Origin: Sphaerolaimus hirsutus
Taxonomy: Eukaryota > Nematoda > Chromadorea > Monhysterida > Sphaerolaimidae
Length of the DNA: 64,000 bases
Reading direction: 5' to 3'
Assembly (NCBI GenBank): GCA_964036195.1
Contig: OZ038453.1
Location: forward strand, 16,715,206 to 16,779,205
The position numbers and the translations under genes were made by a program. Shown one piece after another: positions 56,750 to 64,000 of the stretch (the stretch's first letter is position 1; each line of letters starts with the position of its first letter). The notes under the pieces are model-generated. The model made no database searches, had not been told where the DNA came from, and saw only the letters and a program-made list of their open reading frames with translations.

Positions 56750-59700
56750 ATTTTCCACGGGCGCATCCTCATACAACCTGGATGATAGCATTGACAGCAG
56801 GGAGAAGCTCTTGTTTGAGCTTGTAATACTCAAAGAGAATCAAACATCCCAGGAACTGTTGGAGGTTTTCAAGGAGGCATTCAAGGAGTTGCACTTGCTG
56901 TTTGGTCCCTCAAAAGTGGAGCAGTGTGGCAGCAAGAAAAGTGAGCTTCAGAAAGAAAAAAACAAGGTTGGTTTTTCTTGTCTCATGGTATGATGAAATG
57001 AAGTCCTGGGGATCTTACACTTTAAAGTCCCTGGGGATCTTATACTTTACATGTTTAATGTTTTTTTCTGAATAAAAAAATACCCCCCTGGGGTCTTATT
57101 TGTGAATATGTGGTGTATAACAATGTACTGTTGTAGAAAACATTGCAGACACCTGTCATCATCGATTCTGCTGGATCCACCAGCACCAAACCTGTCAGCA
57201 GCACCCCTAACACCCAACACGCACCGGCGCGAACGTATGCTGCTGTTGTTGCAGCTAATCACACTGCTAAAGCATCTACAGGTGGACCATTGTCCACCTT
57301 CTGGAAGCCAGGTGGGTTTAATATGGCACTTTTGCAGTGTTTTGGCCTGTGTGAATGTTTGATGTTTTGGTGACACAAATTCGTTTGTCCCCTTTTTTTG
57401 CACAGGCCCGACAGCTGTCAAGCCGGTGGTCAAAGCTGGGATCTACACCCCCCCCTGTGTTGACGAGCAGCCACCAAGAAGGCCAGAGCTCCTGGCACAG
57501 ACCGAGCTGGAGAAAGTGAACCAGGTGGACGGGTCTGCTGCCCATTGTGGTCGCGGACGCGGACGTGGACGGGGGCGTGTGTCAACGGTGGACATACCCA
57601 TAGCAAGGTTGGTGGGGGTGACTTCACAAATAAGACCCCCAGGGGGTTATTTTTACTCAGCAAACTCCACATACCACAACATGCAGGGTGCTTGTTGCTG
57701 ACGTTCAACGCGTACCGCCATCGCCAGCAATCGAAAGGGTCAGGGATTTCAGACCTGTTCCCAATGTTCTGCCACCCACGACACGGTCAAGTAGCACTGG
57801 TGGACAGAAGCCAGGGTTGGTCATTTTTGTGAATGTTTGCTAATGTTGCTATTGAATGTCACCTTTTTTGTGGATTTGCCATGATCTGCCAGCGAATGCC
57901 AATATGTTTTTTATCTCTTATCCCCCCCTTTCACACAGACACAACCAAGGTGGCCATATCACTACCTACAACCAACAGCCAATCCTTACAAGTGGGACAC
58001 CTGTGCCCGGAATCTGCAGCTGTGCTGGCCAGAACAGCACCACCGAATGCCACCAGGTTGAATGTGGAGCAAAATCTGGGCAGTCAGACAGAAGTGGTGA
58101 CCACGTCAGTGACAGTAATTACAGAGATAGTGGATCGACACGTGGACAATCAGCAACTCAGACCACTCAGATTCAGGTGCCCTCCTGGCAGCAGACCGCC
58201 TCCTTCCAGCAGGCCACAATCACCAGACAAGGACACAATGGTCAGAACAAAAAGGACACAAAGACAGGACACCGATCCGGAACGGCTGAGGAGATGGCAA
58301 GATGGACAGCCCCCACCCCCCCAGGTTTGTGGTTTTTTCATGTTTTTATTGTGATTTGTGTATGTGTGTGTGTGAAACAGTCATTTTTTCATTGTCCATT
58401 CCCATTCCCCCCCCCCCCACACACAGCAACGATTGAGGGAGACCAGTTCAACAGTTGTGGTGACAACATCAAGGCCAAATCTCACAAGAGAAAGACTAGT
58501 GCGGGTTCAAGAGAGAGTGCTGGAAGAAGAAAGGAGGGCAGATGTAGTGGAGCAGGTTTGTTTTTCCATCACTTTTTCTATACATGCTCAACACTGAATC
58601 TACCAAGACATTTTAGTGACTGTGCTTTCATCTTGCAGCAGAGGAACACACCGGTCAGCAGCGACGACACATCGGTCGACAGCAACCCAGCTACCCAGAT
58701 GGACACAGCAACAGCCACCCAGATGGACACAGCAACAGCAGACAGCCACCAGAAACAGAAGGACAGTGGCTGCACCTTGGTTTGTTGACGTTTTTGTTGA
58801 CATTCTTGTTTTGTTGTGAAGATGGTTGTGAAGATGGAAATGTGCTATGTTTTTGTACTTTGATTCAAACCCCCCCACACCCCCTGTGCAGATGTCATCA
58901 ACGACCCCAGCTGTAGTCCCACAGGCCCAGGTAGAAACCCCAATGGACACAACGTCCCAGGAGACAGAAGGTCAAGCTGCACAGATGGAGGTGGACTCAA
59001 AGACAAAGGTATGTTGATAAGAGGGTTGTTTTTATGTTTGTGTGGTACCGTTTTACATACCATGGGATCATACATATCACATATGGTGCTTTTCACATCT
59101 TAAGTAGGTCATACATATCACATGTCGTCGTACTTTTGGCGTTTTAGGGGGGCACACATATCACATATTAAACGATGACTGTAAAATAATCTCACCTCCC
59201 ACCCCCTTATAGGCACCCATGGAGGTGGAAAAGCAGCTCCCAGTAGAGGCCATTCCACTACCACCAGGCACTCCCCAACAAAGGCCGATAGTGGCAGACT
59301 GGCCAGCCAGCACATCAAAGGCAGTGGTGCCAGTGGCACCGACTCCACCACAGGCACCGACTGTGCCAGAGGCACCGGCTGCACCAGAGGCACCGGCTGC
59401 ACCAGAGGCACCGGGTGCACCAGAGGCACCGGCTGTACCAGAGGCACCGGCTGCACCACAGACACCACAGGCACCGGGTGTACCAGAGGGACCACAGAGA
59501 CCACAGCCGCCGGGTGCACCACAGAAACCACGGCCACCACAGAAACCACGGGTACCACGGGTAGGACGGGCACAGCGGGCACCACAGACACCAGATGGAC
59601 CGATAGCAAAGAAAAGGAGGTCAGAACTGGAGGTGGTGATTGTGGGGTCTCCACCACCAAAGTGTCTACCAGGAATGACGGTTATGCAAACATGGAGAGT

Positions 59701-60783
59701 GATGGGGTTGAACGCAATGACCCAAGCATACGGCAGCACCAGCACCAGCACCAGTGGCCTGTTGAATGCCCCAAAAATGGAGCAGAGACAACTGAAAAGG
59801 GTCACAAATGCAGACAACGCAGTGATATGCGTCAGGAAAAGGCTGTTCAGCTCACCGCAGAAGGGGGGTCAGCCCGTGGCAAAGCATATGAAGAAGCATC
59901 AGTGGCGTGGCAAATGGGGCTGGACATCCAGCGACAGCAGCTCAAGCAGCAAAAGCAACAGTTCGCCACAGTCGCAGACGGCCAGAAAGAAGCGCAGGTG
60001 CAAGAAGTGCAAAGCAACAGCCAGCAGCACCAAGAGCAGTCGCAACAGCTCCCCATCACCACAAACGCGCTTGCTGAAGCATGTCAACTCAAAGCTGGAA
60101 CTAAGGCAGTTGGAAAAAAAGGCAGCAAACATGGTGATGGACAAGGAACAGACAGGGTCAGCACAGTGCTCTCCAGCGAAAGGTCAGGACCAGCAGGTGA
60201 CAGTGGCCACGTCGTCAAGAAGCGCAGAACAACAGTTGGATCTGGACAGCCTGCCAATGGAGATGGAGAAGATCAGGGAGCTGCTACAGGTGAACGAGAC
60301 GGTCCAGTTGGAGATGTGTCCACGCATGCGACAGATAGCACGAGAGCACCTCCAGCTACCTCCTCTAAAGAAGCTGGAGGAGATGCTGGTGGAAGAGGCA
60401 AAGCAAATGCCGGACATGGATACAACGGTGCCAGTTCCCAACAAGTGTCCAGGGGGCGATCTAGACAGTGTGATAACGTCAATAGAGGAAGATGTAATCT
60501 GGCAGCTGCTGGGTCTGAACCAGCTCACAGACGATTTGCCAGTTATGACCAGTCCACTGCGTCAGGTGGGTTTGATGGTGGGGTTTGTGTTTGAAGTGGG
60601 GTGAAGTGGGGTGAAGTGGGGGGTGTGATATCACAAACAATATTTTTGTCAATGCATGTCAGAAACCAAATAGTCAATGTAAAATCAATGTTAAGCTGTC
60701 ATGGTCAATTCTTTTTGTTCACTTTGCAGGTGGCACGGCGCAAGCTGGAAATGGTTGGCGCAGTGCCAGCTGCCGACCAGTGA
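56750..60783 (+). CDS. Same locus, short isoform (frame A)
   Basis: It uses the donor after 57799 instead of 57815, so exons 57939-58324, 58427-58555, 58639-58779, 58892-59008 and 59213-60565 are read one frame over, ending at TGA 60781-60783 in the next exon (60730-60783). About 960 codons. Frame A reads RLVRVQERVLEEERRADVVE, a Pro/Ala repeat (PEAPAAPEAPGAPEAP), a basic Ser-rich block with KKRRCKKCK, and a strongly helical C-terminal segment (LEEMLVEEAKQMPDMD; EEDVIWQLLGLNQL), ending VARRKLEMVGAVPAADQ. Hydrophobic periodicity makes it more protein-like here than frame B. Alternatively, one missing base at about 60779 would fuse frame A to the long C-terminal ORF and make frame B unnecessary. 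Confidence 0.55.
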
Positions 60784-62811
60784 GGGAAAGCAATCAAGAA
60801 TACCACGACCGTATGTCCACTTTTATAAGATGGTGCTGTGAGAAGGGATATATGGCAACAATGCCTCCAATGTCGATGGCTCAAGCTGCCCATCTTGTGG
60901 CATTGGGTGGTGGACAGTCAATTCCACCTACTCCAGTATTAGTGCCACACCCGCTCATGTCAATGGGACCACCAAGGTTCCCAATGCCATCACCACCAAG
61001 GTTGCCAATGGCACGACCAACTTTGCCAGTGACACCACCAATGTTGCCAAGTTGCCAGTTGCCACACCTGCCAGATCCACATGTGCCCGTTGATCCATCT
61101 GCCCACTCTTTGCCAGAAACCACCACCACCAGCACGAGAAACTATGCCACGATGACCAGCAGCAGCAGCAGGTCCAGTAGCTGTGCTGCCACCACTAGAG
61201 CAGAACCTGTGACTGAACCTGGGGCTGGCTGCTCAACTGCACCTACACAAGGAATGGCAGCCCTTCTGGAGCCTCTGTCAGGGGTGCCAGATGTGCCAAG
61301 GGATCCAACGGGCAGACCGATGTACGAGCTGATCACTCCACCACCCCATGGCAGAGCTGAGTTGGGGGTTTCCGTTTCCTCCATCCCTGAAACAGCACAA
61401 GAGGGGGTGGAAAGGCTGAGGGTAGAGCCAGGGCAAGAGCCCACCGTTCAACAACAAATAGCGCAGCGCATAAACATAATCGAAAATGTGAACCTTGCTA
61501 GGGCCAAGGAGGTTGTGCGCGAGTGTGTGCTCGAAGCAGACAGACAAATGCTGGCCACAGCCTTGGCTTTGACAGCCTATGGCGGCATGCTGCGCGCCAT
61601 TGACATTGAGCGGAATGCTTTGCCGTTCGATGCACTGTTCCGGGAGTATGAGGGTGTGGATCCAGAGCCACAAAAGTACATTCTGATGTTTGAACTAAAC
61701 GGCAACCTCGTGCGCACTCAAACGAGACACACAACCGACCCCCAGGTTGTTTCCACCGCAATGTGCACCCACTTGAACAGTGGCTTCCCAGTTAGACTAC
61801 AGCGCATCATGTCAAGGGGCAGAAACAGAATACAATCCATGAGCGAAATCCATGTTGTGTTCAGGCAAAATGTGGATTTGAATGGGGCTGACATGTCGGG
61901 CACATTTTTGACAAAGGACTACCTAGGGCGCGAGGGGCATGGGCCATCGGCCTTAATGTACACAACGCTATATGCACGCGCGCGCAGGGGTTTTGGCAAC
62001 CCCCCAAAACCCTTGGACACATTGCCAACGGTCCAATGGGTGCCCGATCCAAAGACTGGACAAATGCGCATCAAAGTGGATGGCTATGTTGGTTATCTAT
62101 ATATGCATACAATAAATATGGGTGATGGGTTTACTCACTACTCAAATTCATAACCCCCCTTGTAGATCCCCCGGAACAAGTCCGTGACCGAGTTGCAGTA
62201 CGCCTTCATGGAAAAGTTGCAGGCGGATGGCACAGTGGCACCGCCGTCGAACGTGGACGAAATGGTGATGGCCAAACTGCTGAAGTGGAGAAAGGTGGAA
62301 AAGTTGATTGCCCGCGTGCTCTGCATGACGGTCAACCCCACCCAGGTGCCGCAGGTGCCCCTGAATCCTGCCTATCGCAGGGGTGCCAACTCGGGCAGTC
62401 CAAACACAAAGGGCTATGTACCCCCCCCATGCGAACAGGGCAGTAGCAGTGGGACATATGTAGAGGGGGGGGAAAGACCAAAGGCCACAAATGGCTATGA
62501 ATTTTGGAAAAATTGCAGGTACTTTTGTGATGGGGTTTTATGGAAAACAACGTTTAATTGTTTGGAGACAAAAAAACTTTTGTGGGGTTCGATGAAAAAA
62601 CTTTCAAAATTGTGGGATCTGACAAAAAAATTCCAAATTCATAATCTGAAATCTGTTTTTGCCTATTTTGGAAACAATACTTTTTGCTTGAAGGTTCTGC
62701 AACACCACCGAGGCCACACACCACTTGTTCCTACGCTGCGCGCACTGCGAGTGCGAGGGTCACCTGACTGTATCCCCAGAGACCTGCATGGAGCTGTGCA
62801 GGACCATGTGA
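56750..62811 (+). CDS. Uncharacterised large protein, long isoform (frame B), 5' end open
   Basis: Exons: 56750-56966, 57137-57311, 57406-57607, 57687-57815, 57939-58324, 58427-58555, 58639-58779, 58892-59008, 59213-60565, 60730-62087, 62166-62518, 62694-62811; about 1560 codons, phase-consistent throughout. No family recognised. In order: an acidic helical start (LLFELVILKENQTSQELLEV), GRGRGRGRGR (RGG-like), a long polar Gln/Thr/Gly-rich middle read in frame B, a Pro/Met-rich stretch (MPPMSMAQ...MGPPRFPMPSPPR), then a folded-looking region (ARAKEVVRECVLEADRQML; KYILMFELNGNL). The end is CRFC...CAHCEC with C-x2-C-x11-C-x2-C spacing, probably zinc-binding. RGG and KKRR motifs suggest a nuclear or RNA-bound protein (inference). 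The 62087 donor (GTTGGT) was preferred over read-through to a stop at 62153. The true start codon was not found. Confidence 0.6.
57796..57821 (+). promoter_or_regulatory. Tandem alternative donor sites, 16 bp apart
   Basis: ACTG|GTGGAC (exon end 57799) and CAGG|GTTGGT (exon end 57815) precede the same acceptor at 57938. The 16-base difference is not a multiple of three, so donor choice decides which of two open frames is read in the next five exons. GTTGGT matches donors used at 56967 and 57608 in this gene. Confidence 0.6.
59340..59590 (+). repeat. 18-bp coding repeat (PEAPAA units)
   Basis: Units of CCAGAGGCACCGGCTGCA encode Pro-Glu-Ala-Pro-Ala-Ala in frame A and Thr-Arg-Gly-Thr-Gly-Cys in frame B. 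The near absence of T opens other frames by composition here, including minus-strand ORFs up to about 218 codons, which are not genes. Confidence 0.85.
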
Positions 62812-63099
62812 AATGTACCATAGAATATGAGCTTATTTGATGTACAGCTATATACCAAAATTGTGCACAGCTATGTGACAAGGTATCTGTAAAAAATGTG
62901 TATCTGTAAAAAAATGTCCCCCCTTGGGTTATCTGTACAAAAAGTGTGTCAACTGATTTATCTGTAAATATGAAAGTCAAGTTCACTTTTAACATGTGGC
63001 ACATGTAACTTATCGCTACACTTATTCTTTCAATGTGCCTTGACAAAACAGCATACCTCATGAGATGGTGTTTTGAGTGAGGTATGTTTCAAAGAATGT

Positions 63100-63350
63100 A
63101 AAGAGAAAATATATATAAAAAATAGAAAATACAAAAAACAAATTCATCAAATATATTTTTTCACAAAAAATACAAAAATACAAAAAAATATTGGCACCTT
63201 TATTTATTTTTCACAAAAAATACAAAAATACCAAAAAACAATAGCACCTTTTATTTTTTTTTCACAAAAAATACAAAAAAAAACAAAAAACCAATGGCAC
63301 ATTTATTTATTTTTCGCAAAAATAAAAAAATACAAAAAAATATTGTCTAA
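63100..63350. repeat. 60-bp A/T-rich tandem repeat
   Basis: About four units share TTATTTATTTTTCACAAAAA followed by ATACAAAAATACAAAAAA and a TGGCACC or AGCACC word. The units are imperfect. Confidence 0.85.
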
Positions 63351-63563
63351 TTTTTTATTCTCGCTGAGTGAGTGAGTGAGTGAATGTAAAAGTGAGCTCA
63401 TAATGTGCACAGACAAAAAAAAAGCACATTGAGCTCACACCAAAAAAATTAGATTAGTTAGTTGTTGACTTAGGTGTTGTTACTCTAGGTGTTGTTATTA
63501 TTGTTGTTGTGATAATGGGAGGAGAAAAAATAAAAATTGTTATCTGTTTGTTGCTGCTGCTGC

Positions 63564-63569
63564 TTTATT
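63564..63569 (-). terminator. Polyadenylation signal of the minus-strand gene
   Basis: AATAAA (minus strand) lies 45 bases past the stop codon at 63614-63616 and is preceded by a CAGCAGCAGC-type run. The distance is typical of a short 3' UTR. Confidence 0.6.
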
Positions 63570-63613
63570 GATACAAACTAAAAATCACATTGAAACACAA
63601 TCACAGTTTATCA

Positions 63614-64000
63614 CTATGCATGGACTTGTTGAGTGTAAATGGTGTTGGTAGGGTCTGAAATAGTGAAATAGACGTTTGTGAAAATAACATACAAGTGTGA
63701 ATATAACACGCTGTGAAAATGACACATAGTGAAAATGACATACCGATTCTCAAGAACGCGTCGTTTATTAATAATGTATATAATATCACACCACCCCGGG
63801 GTATGGGCTCCCCAAATGTCAAATTGAGAAAAGCATCACCAGTATTCAGAGCCTCCCAAGTATTGCTGAAAATGGAAAAATTACATTGAAAATGGCATTT
63901 TTTGACTCGTTTAGCTACATATAACATACCTGGTGACCTTATCATTGCACAAGCTTATACATACAAAGAATTGACATGTTGTAAACTTTATCATTGTCAA
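63614..64000 (-). CDS. 3' end of an uncharacterised gene (partial)
   Basis: Exons (minus): from beyond 64000 to 63930, 63865-63744, 63654-63614, with good donors (CACCAG|GTATGT, AATCG|GTATGT) and acceptors (TTTCAG) and matching phases 2 and 1. The visible part reads CNDKVTSNTWEALNTGDAF, then LTFGEPIPRGGVILYTLLIN, and ends DPTNTIYTQQVHA. I do not recognise it. The mix of hydrophobic strands and Gly/Pro turns suggests a beta-rich domain end. The gene continues outside the window. Confidence 0.6.

Larger units (their letters stand above)
62812..63613. other. Convergent intergenic region
   Basis: It contains the 3' UTR of the plus-strand gene, ATCTGTAAAAAATGTG repeats (62880-62960) and, at 63100-63350, a tandem A/T-rich array. 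No gene is seen. Confidence 0.5.

Noticed and set aside
59118-59817. Minus-strand ORFs of 180 and 218 codons opposite the Pro/Ala repeat
   Set aside because: They are Gly/Ala/Cys or Val/Pro repeats mirrored from the coding repeat; T is rare there, so stops are absent by composition.
60780-60813. Translation start of a separate gene at 60780
   Set aside because: The codon there is GTG, not ATG. The frame is reached by splicing from frame B, and the first ATG is at 60813.
62840-63400. Regular spacing that might be a CRISPR array
   Set aside because: The units are A/T-rich, imperfect and have no unique spacers; the context is eukaryotic.

Overview
The window is nuclear DNA of an intron-rich animal. 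Most introns are GT-AG, coding exons are GC-rich islands in AT-rich sequence, and the proteins include metazoan families: a TTF2/lodestar-type SNF2 ATPase, a poly-zinc-finger protein and a PAN/apple-like cysteine pattern. Non-autonomous hAT-like elements with exact 8-bp target duplications are dense. I cannot name the phylum. There is no CRISPR, rRNA or prokaryotic operon.

Layout. 1-4747: repeats only. 4748-26131 (+): a complete 26-exon TTF2 homologue of about 1206 residues, whose introns hold nested transposons, a 118-bp satellite and a 28-bp minisatellite. 27539-34661 (+): a nine-exon zinc-finger gene of about 475 residues in which most fingers are cut by an intron. 34662-47198: a gene-poor repeat block with one isolated cysteine-rich exon (36837-37081, minus) and two tRNA-like relics, one of them (31797-31862) lying earlier, inside the zinc-finger gene.

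47199-64000 is a cluster of genes I do not recognise: a four-exon minus-strand gene (48665-47199) with one intron made almost wholly of a MITE; a minus-strand gene (55859-50674) reading as signal peptide, cysteine-rich segment, 11-residue-repeat coiled coil, one membrane helix and a polar tail; a plus-strand gene (56750-62811); and the end of another minus-strand gene (64000-63614).

The most unusual locus is the plus-strand gene at 56750-62811. Two donor sites 16 bp apart (exon ends 57799 and 57815) feed the next five exons in two reading frames. Both frames are open for about 709 codons and every splice phase fits both. One frame stops at 60783 and the other runs into a long C-terminal region with a four-cysteine motif. 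Shifted-frame stops are common upstream of the donors and absent downstream, which points to overlapping coding rather than chance.

All exon boundaries come from reading splice signals and phase by eye; no transcript or database support was available.
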